Assembly (NCBI RefSeq): GCF_001700435.1
Contig: NZ_LYPC01000014.1
Span: 124,001-188,000, forward strand
Reading direction: 5' to 3'
DNA: 64,000 nt
Source: Paenibacillus pectinilyticus
Lineage (GTDB): Bacteria > Bacillota > Bacilli > Paenibacillales > NBRC-103111
In this document: positions 1-10,169 of the stretch, in pieces
Position numbering within the stretch: the stretch's first letter is position 1
How the letters are laid out: each line of letters opens with the position of its first letter
Position numbers and translations under genes: made by a program
The notes under the pieces: model-generated
Told to the model about the DNA's origin: nothing
Databases searched by the model: none
The model's input: only the letters and a program-made list of their open reading frames with translations

Positions 1-98
1 CCGCCTTTGCTTGGTTGCACTGTCTCTGCGAAAGCTTCCGAAGATCCGACCCAACCCAGTCCGATCAGGAGTAAAACGGCTATGATTTTGCTCAGCAT
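1..98 (-). CDS. Secreted protein, N-terminal fragment (cut by window edge)
   Basis: Only the first 32 codons are visible; the gene continues beyond the left edge. It begins at an ATG on the minus strand preceded by an AAAGGTG ribosome site. The residues form a Sec signal peptide: a Lys near the start, a hydrophobic stretch (IIAVLLLIGLGWVG) and a likely signal peptidase I site after SEAFA. The mature part begins ETVQPSK. The product is therefore probably exported, but nothing of its function can be read. Confidence 0.7.
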   Translation of the reverse strand, partial: MLSKIIAVLLLIGLGWVGSSEAFAETVQPSKG

Positions 99-211
99 CA
101 CTCACACCTTTCGTGCTTAGCGTGTGCGACGGAGGGAGCGGGCATACGAATTAGGGAGCGGTAAATAAGTGCAAAAGCGAACTAAGAAGAAGACAGAGTC
201 TAGATAGTGGG

Positions 212-447
212 GGGATGCGGGTTTAGGCTCGGAGTTCAAACCTATCGCGAGAGGGGCCAGTGTTTAAGCTCGGAACCCGAGGTTACCGCGAGTGGGATGC
301 GGGTTAAGCTCGGAACCCGAGCCTACCGCGAGTGGGATGCGGGTTTAGGCTCGGAGTTCGAGCCTACCGCGAGAGGTACCGGTGTTTATGCTCGGAACCC
401 GAGCCAATCGCGAAAGGTACCCGCTCTTAAACTCGTAATCAGAGGAT
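212..447. repeat. 41-bp tandem repeat array, locus 1 (about 6 units)
   Basis: The CTCGG core recurs at 228, 269, 309, 350, 391 and, degenerate, at 432, giving spacings of 41, 40, 41, 41 and 41 bp. The best units hold a near-perfect palindrome with arms TAGGCTCGG and CCGAGCCTA around a 3-nt loop. The array lies between a terminator and the start of the secreted-protein gene and codes for nothing convincing. A second array of the same design is at 33361-33690. Confidence 0.85.
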
Positions 448-477
448 CACCCAGTCTCACCCCCAGCCCCAAGCCAA

Positions 478-504
478 CAAAAAAAGGAGCACCCCAGTGC
501 TCCT
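478..504 (-). terminator. Rho-independent terminator of the AlkZ-related gene
   Basis: On the minus strand an 8-bp stem (AGGAGCAC / GTGCTCCT, loop TGGG) is followed by a T-run, just after the stop codon at 512. Confidence 0.9.
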
Positions 505-511
505 TCCCACA

Positions 512-1204
512 TCACAGCTTGAAAATCTTCGTCAAATATTTGCCAGCAGCCTCGCTGTATTTTTCCTTCAGCAGCGCACGTAGCTGAGCTTTCGCCTCCG
601 GCGTGGGAAGCTCATTCTTAGCAATCCCATGAAGCTCCAACCAATGTGAAGCTGTCATATAGCAGGTGCCGTTCCAGCCATTCTTAGTGCCGTTGGCGTT
701 CAGACGTTCCGTAATCCCGGCAATGACGATGTCGGCCTTGCTCTGCAAGTCGATCAAGGCGCGATCGAACTCGGCTTTCGACTCTTTGGATTTCAAATCT
801 GTCGCTGAACGCAAGGCTTTCACATCAATGCCTTCATTCCCGGCAATAGCGTGATACACATCGACGGCTGCTTTCGATAATTCGCCATCCGAGTATCGCT
901 CGTCCACGGTATAGGGATCTTCCAACAGGTTTTTAATAAGCGGAAATAACTCTGAATCTATCAGCAGCGGCTTTTTAGCAAAGAAACGTCCATAAGCAGC
1001 AAGCCCATCGCCTGGAAGGCGATCACGCCATAGCCAAGGATCTGTCTCCAGTCCTGTATGCCATTGCTCATGAACCGTCAAGGACTCAAGTGAAGGATGC
1101 TCAGGAATGAAGGAAGAGAGGGGGAGAATCCCGATCTCTATAACAAGCCTCTTCACATCTTCATACGTATCAGCTTTCATCGTTATCTCGTTCATCCCCA
1201 ACAT
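512..1204 (-). CDS. AlkZ-related hypothetical protein
   Basis: A soluble protein of about 230 residues with no signal peptide or membrane segment. Its sequence resembles small proteins that are annotated in Bacillales as AlkZ-related, that is, related to the winged-helix DNA glycosylase fold. That assignment is from memory of the family pattern and I see no diagnostic catalytic motif. The ATG at 1204 has an AAGGG ribosome site five bases upstream; a TTG one codon earlier and an ATG three codons later are alternatives. It is monocistronic, with its own terminator. Confidence 0.55.
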   Translation of the reverse strand: MLGMNEITMKADTYEDVKRLVIEIGILPLSSFIPEHPSLESLTVHEQWHTGLETDPWLWRDRLPGDGLAAYGRFFAKKPLLIDSELFPLIKNLLEDPYTVDERYSDGELSKAAVDVYHAIAGNEGIDVKALRSATDLKSKESKAEFDRALIDLQSKADIVIAGITERLNANGTKNGWNGTCYMTASHWLELHGIAKNELPTPEAKAQLRALLKEKYSEAAGKYLTKIFKL

Positions 1205-1260
1205 CAATTCCCTTCACCCTAGTATTTAGGAGCTTGTCCCGCAATCTTGGTTATCTCCAC

Positions 1261-2686
<1,426 letters not shown>

Positions 2687-3106
2687 TTGAAAATTTCCAC
2701 AAAAGGTCGTTATGGTCTAACGATCATGATGGAACTGGCCAACCGAGTGGGTGAAGGTCCGACTTCACTGAAAAGTATTGCCGAAAGACATCAGCTTTCT
2801 GAACATTATTTGGAACAACTTGTAGCTCCATTACGTAATGCGGGTTTAGTCAAAAGTATTCGTGGAGCTTACGGTGGCTATATTCTTTCGAAATCTGCTG
2901 AACAGGTGACGGCAGGTGAGGTTATTCGTGTCCTTGAAGGACCGATTAGTCCTGTTGATTTTACAGAAGAAGATGATCCTGCCAAACGGGATCTATGGAT
3001 TCGCATTCGCGACAGTATTGCAGATGTGCTTGATTCCACAACGTTGTCGAATTTGATTTCTTTCGAAGATAAAGGCAAAAACGATAATTACATGTTTTAC
3101 ATTTAA
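2687..3106 (+). CDS. cymR: Rrf2-family regulator CymR (cysteine metabolism repressor)
   Basis: A winged-helix Rrf2 regulator of 139 residues, almost the same length as B. subtilis CymR, where it represses sulfur and cysteine uptake genes together with CysK. The protein starts at a TTG (KISTKGRYGL) with GAGGTG six bases upstream; this matches the known N-terminus better than the upstream ATG at 2666. The HTH region includes LSEHYLEQLV and RGAYGGY. It contains no cysteine at all, so it cannot carry an IscR-type Fe-S cluster. It lies immediately upstream of the cysteine desulfurase gene. Confidence 0.92.
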   Translation: MKISTKGRYGLTIMMELANRVGEGPTSLKSIAERHQLSEHYLEQLVAPLRNAGLVKSIRGAYGGYILSKSAEQVTAGEVIRVLEGPISPVDFTEEDDPAKRDLWIRIRDSIADVLDSTTLSNLISFEDKGKNDNYMFYI

Positions 3107-3113
3107 GGTGACT

Positions 3114-4262
3114 ATGGAACCTATTTATCTGGATCATGCTGCAACAACGCCCGTACATGCTGAAGTCTGGGAGGCTATGCTGCCATTTTATACTACAAAT
3201 TATGGTAATCCTTCCAGTACCCATAGCTTTGGTCGGGCATCACGAACGGCATTGAACCGCTTCCGCGATGGTATGGCGAGATCCTTAGGGTGCTTGCCTG
3301 CCGAGCTGATTTTTACCAGCGGCGGAACGGAAAGCAATAACATGGCGATCTTTGGAATCATGCAGGCAGAGCCGAATGGGAAGAAGCACATCGTGACAAC
3401 CGCAATTGAACATCATGCTGTGTTGCATCCCTGTGAACGATTAGAGAGTCTTGGTTTCGAAGTGACTTATCTCCCAGTTGGTCCGGAGGGACTTATTCAA
3501 ATAGAAGATGTAGAAGCTGCAATTCGTCCCGATACAGCCCTGATCTCTATGATGTATGTGAATAATGAAATAGGCTCGATCCAACCCATTGAGCAGGTAG
3601 GACAGCTAGCGCGCCAACACGGCATTCCTTTTCATGTCGATGCGGTGCAAGCCCTCGGTAAGTTACCTCTGAATTTAGCGGAGCTGCCAGTTGATCTGAT
3701 GAGCTTGTCCGCCCACAAAATATATGGCCCCAAAGGTGCCGGTGCCCTCTATGTTTCGAAACATACCAAGCTGCTGCCGCACGTTTTTGGTGGTTCACAG
3801 GAACGCAAGCGACGTGCAGGAACTGAGAATGTACCCGCTATTGCTGGTTTCGCTAAAGCGATTGAACGCATTCTTCCTCTCCGAGAACAGAACTACACAC
3901 AAGCTAGTGAGCTTAGAGAACTGATGATTGCCATATTGGAGCAGCAATTGGGCTGTGAGCGTTTTGTCATTAATGGGTCTAAGGAACAGAGTGTCCCCCA
4001 TATTTTAAACATCTCCTTTCCCGGTATCTCAACAGAAACATTATTAATGAACCTGGATTTAGACCATGTGGCTGCTGCTAGCGGCTCTGCATGCACTTCT
4101 GGTTCGCTAGAAGTGTCTCATGTCTTGCAAGCGATGAAACTTCCAGAAAATGTGACACTCTCCGCGGTGCGATTTAGCTTTGGAATGGGGAATTCTAAAG
4201 AACAAATCGAAACGGCTGCCCAGAAAGTTGCAACCATTGTCAAACGGTTGCGTAATAAGTAG
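3114..4262 (+). CDS. yrvO: Cysteine desulfurase (YrvO/NifS-like)
   Basis: A PLP enzyme of 382 residues that removes sulfur from cysteine as an enzyme-bound persulfide. The family start IYLDHAATTP, the PLP lysine in SAHKIYGPKG (K202) and the active-site cysteine in SGSACTSG (C327) are all present. It follows cymR by seven bases and is almost certainly co-transcribed. In B. subtilis YrvO is the dedicated sulfur donor for MnmA, which here is encoded just across the divergent spacer. A GTG at 3108 is an alternative start; the ATG at 3114 sits better behind AAGGTG. Confidence 0.95.
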   Translation: MEPIYLDHAATTPVHAEVWEAMLPFYTTNYGNPSSTHSFGRASRTALNRFRDGMARSLGCLPAELIFTSGGTESNNMAIFGIMQAEPNGKKHIVTTAIEHHAVLHPCERLESLGFEVTYLPVGPEGLIQIEDVEAAIRPDTALISMMYVNNEIGSIQPIEQVGQLARQHGIPFHVDAVQALGKLPLNLAELPVDLMSLSAHKIYGPKGAGALYVSKHTKLLPHVFGGSQERKRRAGTENVPAIAGFAKAIERILPLREQNYTQASELRELMIAILEQQLGCERFVINGSKEQSVPHILNISFPGISTETLLMNLDLDHVAAASGSACTSGSLEVSHVLQAMKLPENVTLSAVRFSFGMGNSKEQIETAAQKVATIVKRLRNK

Positions 4263-4291
4263 TACTGGGTGGTTCTAGGAGGCGTTACGCT

Positions 4292-4813
4292 TTGCGCAGA
4301 GCGCATGAACTAATAGGACTTCCCGTGTTGACCGTTGAGTCAGGTAAGCAAGTAGGCGAAGTGAAAGATGTATTGATCGACCCAACGTGGAACATAAGCG
4401 GCATTGTGCTCGAAGCGAAGTCATGGTTCTCATCCTTACGATACATATCGTGGGAAGGAATCGTCGCAGCTGGAGAAGATGCTATAACCATACCGAACGA
4501 AAGTGTCATTTGCGAATTTGGACAGAAGAATGAGTGCCATACTTTTCTTGATGGAAGCGACAAGATTAAAGGACTTCCTGTCATAACGGCGGGAGGGCAT
4601 GAATTAGGCGTGGTAGAAGATGTTTATTTAGACCAGAATTGGGGAAAACAAATAGTAGGTTATGAATTGTCCGAAGGGTTTATTTCTGATTTAAAAGAAG
4701 GGCGAAAGTGGCTTCCTATGCCAGAAACGGCAACCATAGGGGAAGATGCGATCATCGTGCCTGGACATTGCGCTCAGGAAGTAGAAGAACTCTTCGTATC
4801 CAAAGAAGAATAG
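4292..4813 (+). CDS. yrrD: PRC-barrel domain protein YrrD
   Basis: The 173-residue product has two PRC-barrel units (about residues 3-60 and 88-150), each starting with the pattern GLPV followed by G...GEV/VED. It matches YrrD of B. subtilis in size and in position between the cymR cluster and alaS. The function is unknown; PRC barrels often bind RNA or mediate protein contacts. It starts at TTG with a perfect AGGAGG eight bases upstream. It follows the cysteine desulfurase by 29 bases and may share its transcript. Confidence 0.85.
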   Translation: MRRAHELIGLPVLTVESGKQVGEVKDVLIDPTWNISGIVLEAKSWFSSLRYISWEGIVAAGEDAITIPNESVICEFGQKNECHTFLDGSDKIKGLPVITAGGHELGVVEDVYLDQNWGKQIVGYELSEGFISDLKEGRKWLPMPETATIGEDAIIVPGHCAQEVEELFVSKEE

Positions 4814-4823
4814 GGTGAGCATG

Positions 4824-5024
4824 ATGCGTTGTCCAAACTGTAATTCCAAAGATATTGGAAAGATCGGTTCCCATCAATTTTACTGCTGGGGTTGCTTTAT
4901 TGAACTCAGCGTAAACGGAGATAAAATGTCCGTCTACCAGGTTGAAGAAGATGGAACGTTAAGTTCTCTGGATGATTTGTTTTTTGAGGAAGAAGTTTCT
5001 CATATCCACGAGCACGTGAACTAA
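4824..5024 (+). CDS. Small zinc-ribbon protein
   Basis: A 66-residue protein with two cysteine pairs, CPNC near the N-terminus and CWGC about 20 residues later, the arrangement of a zinc ribbon. The rest is acidic (VEEDGTLSSLDDLFFEEE). ATG 4824 is chosen for its spacing from AGGGTG; ATG 4821 and GTG 4815 are alternatives. It almost abuts yrrD and is followed by a strong terminator, so it closes that transcription unit. No specific function can be assigned. Confidence 0.7.
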   Translation: MRCPNCNSKDIGKIGSHQFYCWGCFIELSVNGDKMSVYQVEEDGTLSSLDDLFFEEEVSHIHEHVN

Positions 5025-5040
5025 TAATCCGACAGGATCG

Positions 5041-5088
5041 AACGTTACTTTCTGAGCGAAGCTTTCGCTTAGGAGGTAACGTTTTTTT
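5041..5088 (+). terminator. Rho-independent terminator after the zinc-ribbon gene
   Basis: Outer stem AACGTTAC / GTAACGTT with an inner stem CTGAGCGAA / TTTCGCTTAG, followed by seven T. Confidence 0.9.
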
Positions 5089-5181
5089 GTTTATTGACGC
5101 CAGATAAGGGTTAATTTGGGCGCGTTGTACACATACTGAGTGAACACAAAGTCGAAACCGAACGATAGAGGTGAAGGCAGT

Positions 5182-6255
5182 ATGGAACGTTTTTGGCGTA
5201 ATAAATGGTTTATAGGACTTGTATATGCTTTGCTTATTCTGATCGGTTTGTATTTACTCTTACTGATCAAACCGATATTAGTTCATGTATTTACGTTCTT
5301 AGAAGCGATTGTGATGCCGTTTTTTATTGCGGTGATCATTTCCTATATTTTAAATCCAATCGTCACGATATTGAATAAACGGAAAGTGCCGAGAACGGTC
5401 GCGGTGCTTTTGATCTATAGTGTGTTTATTACCACCGTCACGGTTACGATTATGAATATGACGCCGATGTTTATTCAGCAAGCTGCTGAACTGAACGAGC
5501 ATATGCCGGAGATGACGATGCGTGCGCAATCCTTGGTCGACGGCTTTAATCAAAATGAGCTGTTGCCGGACAGCGTCCGAATTGGATTTAATCACTCGTT
5601 AAGCAAGCTGGAATCGAAGATTTCCATGGCGGTTGCGAATTATATGAATCAAATCGGGGCAACGATCAATATGCTGTTTATCGCCTTCATCGTGCCATTT
5701 CTGGCGTTCTATATTTTGAAGGATTTTCAAATTATTGAGAAGACCGCATTGGCCATCGTGCCGCGGAAGCATCGCAAAAAAACCGTCTCTCTCCTTATGG
5801 ACATCGACACGGCACTTGGAAATTATATACGAGGACAAATCCTCGTATGTGTGATTATTGGCGGGCTCGCTTATTTAGGCTATTGGCTCATTGGCATGCC
5901 TTATCCGCTGCTGCTAGCAAGCGTTGTTGCCATCTTCAACATCATCCCGTATATGGGGCCATTCTTCGGCGCGGCACCTGCCATTCTGATGGCGTCTACC
6001 GTTTCTATGAAAATGGTACTGTTCGTCGCAATCGTCAATTTGGCGGTACAAATATTGGAAGGCAACGTGATCTCTCCTCAAGTCGTGGGGAAGACCTTGC
6101 ATATGCATCCATTGTTTATCATCTTCGCTTTGCTTGTCGGAGGGGAAGTGGCAGGGGTAGTCGGCTTAATATTGGCCGTTCCCTTCTTTGCGGTTATGAA
6201 AGTGATTATACAACATGTGTTCATCCACTTTGTTCATAAGGAGCCAACAACATAG
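5182..6255 (+). CDS. yrrI: AI-2E family (TqsA/YrrI) membrane transporter
   Basis: An integral membrane protein of 357 residues with about eight predicted membrane segments. Two lie close to the N-terminus (WFIGLVYALLILIGLYLLLL and the FLEAIVMPFFIAVIISYIL segment). The conserved family region around IPYMGPFFGAAPA and the C-terminal segment VGLILAVPFFAVMK are present. Family members export quorum signals or ions; the substrate here is unknown. ATG 5182 has AAGG five bases upstream and gives the usual length; the longer frame from GTG 5140 is unlikely. It sits upstream of alaS as yrrI does in B. subtilis. Confidence 0.88.
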   Translation: MERFWRNKWFIGLVYALLILIGLYLLLLIKPILVHVFTFLEAIVMPFFIAVIISYILNPIVTILNKRKVPRTVAVLLIYSVFITTVTVTIMNMTPMFIQQAAELNEHMPEMTMRAQSLVDGFNQNELLPDSVRIGFNHSLSKLESKISMAVANYMNQIGATINMLFIAFIVPFLAFYILKDFQIIEKTALAIVPRKHRKKTVSLLMDIDTALGNYIRGQILVCVIIGGLAYLGYWLIGMPYPLLLASVVAIFNIIPYMGPFFGAAPAILMASTVSMKMVLFVAIVNLAVQILEGNVISPQVVGKTLHMHPLFIIFALLVGGEVAGVVGLILAVPFFAVMKVIIQHVFIHFVHKEPTT

Positions 6256-6276
6256 GGGAGTGACTCAGAAGACGCA

Positions 6277-6325
6277 CAAAACCCCTTGGACCATGACTTG
6301 CGGGATCATGGTTCAAGGGGTTTTG
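6277..6325. terminator. Strong bidirectional hairpin terminator
   Basis: A 19-20-bp stem: the arms AAAACCCCTTGG.. and ..CAAGGGGTTTT pair almost perfectly (one G-T) around a 9-nt loop. It ends yrrI on the plus strand and would also end the Fur-controlled minus-strand transcript that starts near 6444. The T-run is short (four T) in both directions and is part of the stem. Confidence 0.85.
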
Positions 6326-6444
6326 CACGAGGGTTGAGGAGGTTGACAAGGTGTGGCCCAAACGTAAACCATGGAATGGACTACGGAATTAGTGAGTAAT
6401 CAACTTGCTGTTATGTGTGTTCGATAATGAAAATCATTATCAAT
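6277..6444 (-). ncRNA. Candidate Fur-regulated small RNA (FsrA-like in logic)
   Basis: A minus-strand unit of about 170 nt runs from a consensus promoter (start near 6444) to the strong hairpin at 6277-6325. It has no ORF with a ribosome site. It carries a pyrimidine-rich single-strand candidate region, CAACCTCCTCAACCC (about 6332-6346), whose CCUCCU is complementary to Shine-Dalgarno sequences, plus a CACACCTTGTC segment. In B. subtilis the Fur-repressed sRNA FsrA uses C-rich stretches to block translation of iron-using enzymes. Homology to FsrA was not tested; the similarity argued is of architecture only. Confidence 0.6.
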
Positions 6445-6479
6445 AAACCTAGTATACTTGTATTGAGAATCATTGTCAA
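6423..6479 (-). promoter_or_regulatory. Sigma-A promoter with two Fur boxes
   Basis: On the minus strand TTGACA (6474-6479), 17 bp, TATACT (6451-6456). Fur box A at 6423-6441, GATAATGAAAATCATTATC, matches the classical 19-bp Fur box at 18 positions and covers the start site. Fur box B at 6463-6479 (TGAGAATCATTGTCA core, two mismatches to the 7-1-7 motif) covers the -35. This geometry predicts tight iron-dependent repression. The only transcript it can drive is the candidate sRNA. Confidence 0.85.
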
Positions 6480-6518
6480 CTGCGATTTTTAAGTTTTTTT
6501 TGAGAGTGGTCTAGCTGT

Positions 6519-6740
6519 TTATTTTAATTGTTTATCCTTATCATCGCCTTGGCTGTCGTCCTCTTCTTTTGTTTCTTTCTGTTCTTGAAATTCAACCCGT
6601 GTCTGTCCTGTCACATAGTCAAAGGGATTGTAGCGACTGTCTGGAATTTCCTTCTTAATCAATGTTTTCGCCATGATATAAATGATCAAGACGAAAATAG
6701 GGAAGATAAGACCCAGCAGTGTGAGTGTTGATAAATCCAT
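6519..6740 (-). CDS. Small single-pass membrane protein
   Basis: A 73-residue protein: one N-terminal membrane segment (LTLLGLIFPIFVLIIYIMA), then a hydrophilic tail ending in a run of acidic and lysine residues. ATG 6740 has GGAGGTG seven bases upstream. A promoter facing it (TTGCCT, 16 bp, TATAAT at 6770-6775) overlaps the alaS promoter on the other strand. No terminator is seen between it and the Fur boxes. I do not recognise a named family. Confidence 0.65.
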   Translation of the reverse strand: MDLSTLTLLGLIFPIFVLIIYIMAKTLIKKEIPDSRYNPFDYVTGQTRVEFQEQKETKEEDDSQGDDKDKQLK

Positions 6741-6786
6741 GTGAAGCACCTCCAATAGGTATTTACTCTATTATAATGCCCTCATA

Positions 6787-6815
6787 TTGACAGGCAACCC
6801 CCAGATAGTTATAAT
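6787..6815 (+). promoter_or_regulatory. Consensus sigma-A promoter of alaS
   Basis: TTGACA (6787-6792), 17-bp spacer, TATAAT (6810-6815): a perfect match to the consensus, directly ahead of the T-box leader. Confidence 0.9.
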
Positions 6816-6821
6816 TTGCCT

Positions 6822-7112
6822 ATCTATATTTGAAACAAAGCGTTGATGAAACCCAGTAAGCCATAGCCCATCGTCAGAGAGAAGGTTCCACTTGGCAGCG
6901 TAATGCTGCGAAGAACGGCTGGAAGAACCTTTCGGTGTTAGGATGGCCCAAAGCTCGTTTCGGAGCGTGGAAGAACTCCACCGGTTGGACCCGTTACAAA
7001 TCCGCACAAGGAGATTGAATTCCCAGGCTTGCGTCTTGCAAGGATGGTGAAGGCAATAACCAGGGTGGTACCGCGATGATTCGTCCCTGTTAGCTAACAG
7101 GGGCGTTTTTTG
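6822..7112 (+). promoter_or_regulatory. T-box leader of alaS (tRNA-Ala sensing)
   Basis: The leader contains an AGTA S-turn motif, an AGAGAG stretch, the invariant T-box AGGGTGGTACCGCG (7062-7075), and a terminator (GTCCCTGTTA / TAACAGGGGC, then TTTTTT, 7083-7112). Uncharged tRNA pairs with the T-box bulge and stabilises the antiterminator, so alaS rises when alanyl-tRNA falls. A GCT at 6918-6920 behind GAAC is a tentative specifier codon; I did not fold stem I. Confidence 0.93.
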
Positions 7113-7152
7113 TTTGTTTGTAAACCTAAATGAAATATGGAGGCTCACAGAG

Positions 7153-9780
7153 ATGAAAGCAAGTGAAATTCGTTCGAAATGGTTGCAGTTTTTTGCAAGC
7201 AAAGGTCATAAAATTGAGCCGAGTTCCTCATTAGTCCCTCATAATGATCCATCCCTTTTGTGGATTAATGCAGGTATCGCGCCTTTGAAACCTTATTTGG
7301 ATGGACGGGAAATTCCTGAGAACCCACGTATTACGAATGCGCAGAAATGTATCCGTACGAATGACATCGAGAACGTGGGTAAGACTCGTCGTCACCATAC
7401 TTTCTTTGAAATGCTGGGTAACTTCTCCATCGGCGATTATTTCAAAAAAGAAGTTATTCCATGGGCGTGGGAGTTCCTGACGGATCCACAATGGATCGGC
7501 TTTGATCCGAATCGGATTTCAGTTACAGTTCATGAGGATGATGAGGAAGCTTTCGAGATTTGGAATAAGCAAATCGGCATCCCTGAGGAACGCATTTATA
7601 AGCTCAAAGAAGATAATTTCTGGGATATCGGCGAAGGTCCTTGTGGTCCTTGTACAGAGATCTTCTACGATCGCGGCGATAAATACGGCGACTTGTCGGA
7701 TCCAGAGTGCTGGCCTGGCGGCGAGAATGAGCGCTTCCTTGAAGTGTGGAACTTGGTCTTCACGCAATTCAACCACAATTCAGATGGCAGCTATACACCG
7801 CTTCCGAATAAGAACATTGATACTGGCGCAGGTTTGGAGCGGTTTGCTTCCATTCTGCAAGATGTGGACTCTAACTTCGATACCGATTTATTCTTGCCGA
7901 TTATTGATAAAACGTGTGAGCTGACGGGTGTTACCTATCATGCGAATGAAGAAACCGATGTCGCGCTTAAAGTAATCGCCGATCATATCCGTACGGTCGC
8001 TTTCTCTGTAGGTGATGGCGTACTTCCTTCCAATGAAGGACGTGGCTACGTGATCCGTCGTTTGCTTCGCCGTGCTGTGCGTTACGGGAAAGTGCTTGGT
8101 TTAGACAAACCGTTCCTGTTCAAGCTAGTGCCTACGGTTGGCGATATCATGGGTGTTTATTATCCTGAGGTTGTTGATAAGCGGGAGTTCATCGAAAAGG
8201 TGATCCGTACGGAAGAAGAGCGTTTCCACGAAACGCTAAGCGACGGCTTGGTTATTCTTGGGGAAATGGTTCAGAAAACGCAGCAAGCGGGCTCGAATCA
8301 GATTAGCGGACCTGACGCTTTCAAATTGTATGACACGTATGGTTTCCCATTTGATTTGACAGAGGATTTTGCGTCAGAGAAGGGGCTAACCGTTGATCGT
8401 GCTGGCTTTGATGCTTCCATGCAAGAACAGCGTGATCGTGCTCGTGCAGCGAGCCACAAAGAAGGCGGCATGAAGGTGCAAGGCGGGCCGCTGTCCGAAT
8501 TAACGATTAAAAGCGAATTTGTTGGATATAATGAATTGGTAGTTACTGCTAATATCGAAGCCATTGTTCATGAGAATGAACTCGTTGATCTTGTCGGTGT
8601 TGGTGAGACATGTCAGGTCGTGCTGGATCGTACGCCTTTCTATGCAGAGAGCGGCGGTCAAGTGAGCGATCACGGGACTATTCGTAACGATCAAGTGACG
8701 CTGCAGGTTGTCGATGTGATGAAAGCGCCGCATGGTCAGCACGTTCACAAGGTCATTGTGGAGTCCGGTGTGCTTCGCAAAGGGGACACGGTAGAGGCGA
8801 TTGTAGCTTCTGCACCACGCACGGATATCATTAAGAACCATACGGCGACACATTTGCTGCACAAAGCGCTCAAAGAAGTGCTAGGCACGCATGTGAATCA
8901 AGCGGGCTCCCTTGTCGAGCCGGATCGCCTCCGTTTTGACTTCTCTCATTTCGGAAGTATTACAAGCGAAGAGCTTGCAGATGTTGAGCAGCGTGTTAAC
9001 CAACAAATTTGGAATAGCACGAACGTTGATATTTCCCTCAAAGCGATCGCAGATGCGAAAGCAATGGGCGCTATGGCTTTGTTCGGTGAGAAGTACGGTG
9101 ATATCGTACGTGTTGTTAGGGTAGGAGATTACTCCTTAGAATTATGCGGCGGTTGTCACGTGCAAAATACCGGCCAAATTGGTTTATTTAAAATTGTCAG
9201 CGAATCAGGAATTGGCTCAGGTGTACGTCGTATTGAGGCTGTTTCAGGCCGCAGTGCGTATGAATATTTGGATGGTCAATTACAATTGTTGAAAGAAGCG
9301 GCTGGTCTGCTCAAATCAAATATCACGGATGTGCCGAAACGCGTAGATGCAACCTTGCAACAGTTGAAAGAGTTGTCACGTGAGAATGAATCCTTACGCG
9401 GCAAGCTAGGGCGCATTGAAGCAGGTTCATTGACAGATCAAGTGAAGCAAGTTTCGGGCGTTTCCGTGCTGGCTGCACAGGTGAATGCGGCGGATATGGA
9501 TTCCCTGCGTAATATCGTCGATGAAATGAAAGGCAAGCTAGGCTCCGCTGTCATCGTTCTTGGCGCTGCTACAGAGGATAAAGTGAATCTGGTTGCCGCT
9601 GTGACGCCTGATCTTGTTTCTAAGGGTTTCCATGCGGGTAAAATTATTAAAGAAGTCGCACAGGCTGTTGGCGGCAGCGGCGGCGGTCGTCCAGATATGG
9701 CTCAAGCGGGCGGTAAGGATGCGTCCAAGCTGCAAGGGGCTTTAGCTAGTGTCGAAGGGCTTCTCTCCCAATTCGTATAA
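7153..9780 (+). CDS. alaS: Alanyl-tRNA synthetase
   Basis: A full-length enzyme of 875 residues that charges tRNA-Ala. The N-terminal class II catalytic domain is clear ([19 protein letters not shown], then [17 protein letters not shown]). The editing domain shows HTATHLLH and the zinc cysteine/histidine region [11 protein letters not shown]. The C-terminal C-Ala domain ends in a glycine-rich [15 protein letters not shown]. The ATG at 7153 has GGAGG nine bases upstream; a frame extension to 7114 runs into the leader terminator. Expression is controlled by the T-box. Confidence 0.98.
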   Translation: MKASEIRSKWLQFFASKGHKIEPSSSLVPHNDPSLLWINAGIAPLKPYLDGREIPENPRITNAQKCIRTNDIENVGKTRRHHTFFEMLGNFSIGDYFKKEVIPWAWEFLTDPQWIGFDPNRISVTVHEDDEEAFEIWNKQIGIPEERIYKLKEDNFWDIGEGPCGPCTEIFYDRGDKYGDLSDPECWPGGENERFLEVWNLVFTQFNHNSDGSYTPLPNKNIDTGAGLERFASILQDVDSNFDTDLFLPIIDKTCELTGVTYHANEETDVALKVIADHIRTVAFSVGDGVLPSNEGRGYVIRRLLRRAVRYGKVLGLDKPFLFKLVPTVGDIMGVYYPEVVDKREFIEKVIRTEEERFHETLSDGLVILGEMVQKTQQAGSNQISGPDAFKLYDTYGFPFDLTEDFASEKGLTVDRAGFDASMQEQRDRARAASHKEGGMKVQGGPLSELTIKSEFVGYNELVVTANIEAIVHENELVDLVGVGETCQVVLDRTPFYAESGGQVSDHGTIRNDQVTLQVVDVMKAPHGQHVHKVIVESGVLRKGDTVEAIVASAPRTDIIKNHTATHLLHKALKEVLGTHVNQAGSLVEPDRLRFDFSHFGSITSEELADVEQRVNQQIWNSTNVDISLKAIADAKAMGAMALFGEKYGDIVRVVRVGDYSLELCGGCHVQNTGQIGLFKIVSESGIGSGVRRIEAVSGRSAYEYLDGQLQLLKEAAGLLKSNITDVPKRVDATLQQLKELSRENESLRGKLGRIEAGSLTDQVKQVSGVSVLAAQVNAADMDSLRNIVDEMKGKLGSAVIVLGAATEDKVNLVAAVTPDLVSKGFHAGKIIKEVAQAVGGSGGGRPDMAQAGGKDASKLQGALASVEGLLSQFV

Positions 9781-9891
9781 TTATTTTTCTGTGGGACAGG
9801 AATTTTTAAAACCATAGAGAATATATCACAAGTATAGACGGAACATTTTTCAAATATTTTACAAAGGTCACAAGGAAGTGGGGTGCTCCTG

Positions 9892-10152
9892 ATGAGTTCC
9901 ATGGACAAAACGATGAAGTTCAATGTGAAGGCGGAAGAAATCGAAACATCGCCTAAGGATGTATTGCTGGCGGTATATGATGCTCTTCAGGAAAAAGGGT
10001 ATAATCCGATTAACCAGATTGTTGGCTACTTGCTATCTGGAGATCCTGCCTACATTCCGCGTCACAATAATGCGCGAAGCCTCATTCGTAAACGGGAACG
10101 GGATGAACTGATTGAAGAATTAGTTCGTGCTTATCTGGGTCAACACAAATAG
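9892..10152 (+). CDS. ireB: IreB family regulatory protein (UPF0297, YrzL)
   Basis: A small cytosolic protein of 86 residues with the family core [22 protein letters not shown] and [11 protein letters not shown]. In Enterococcus IreB is phosphorylated on N-terminal threonines by the PASTA kinase IreK and controls cephalosporin resistance; a threonine is present in the matching position (DKTMKF). ATG 9892 follows GGGGTG by eight bases. It sits between alaS and ruvX, as in nearly all Firmicutes. Confidence 0.95.
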   Translation: MSSMDKTMKFNVKAEEIETSPKDVLLAVYDALQEKGYNPINQIVGYLLSGDPAYIPRHNNARSLIRKRERDELIEELVRAYLGQHK

Positions 10153-10169
10153 CAGAAAAGAGAACCAGC

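Noticed and set aside
207-587. 126-codon open frame over the first 41-bp array
   Set aside because: It consists of repeat translation and then runs through the terminator into the antisense strand of the AlkZ-related gene.
6351-6392. Plus-strand 13-residue peptide ORF starting at GTG eight bases after GAGGAGG
   Set aside because: No plus-strand promoter follows the yrrI terminator and the peptide has no visible feature. The ribosome-site-like sequence is the complement of the CCUCCU motif of the candidate sRNA. It remains a competing reading.
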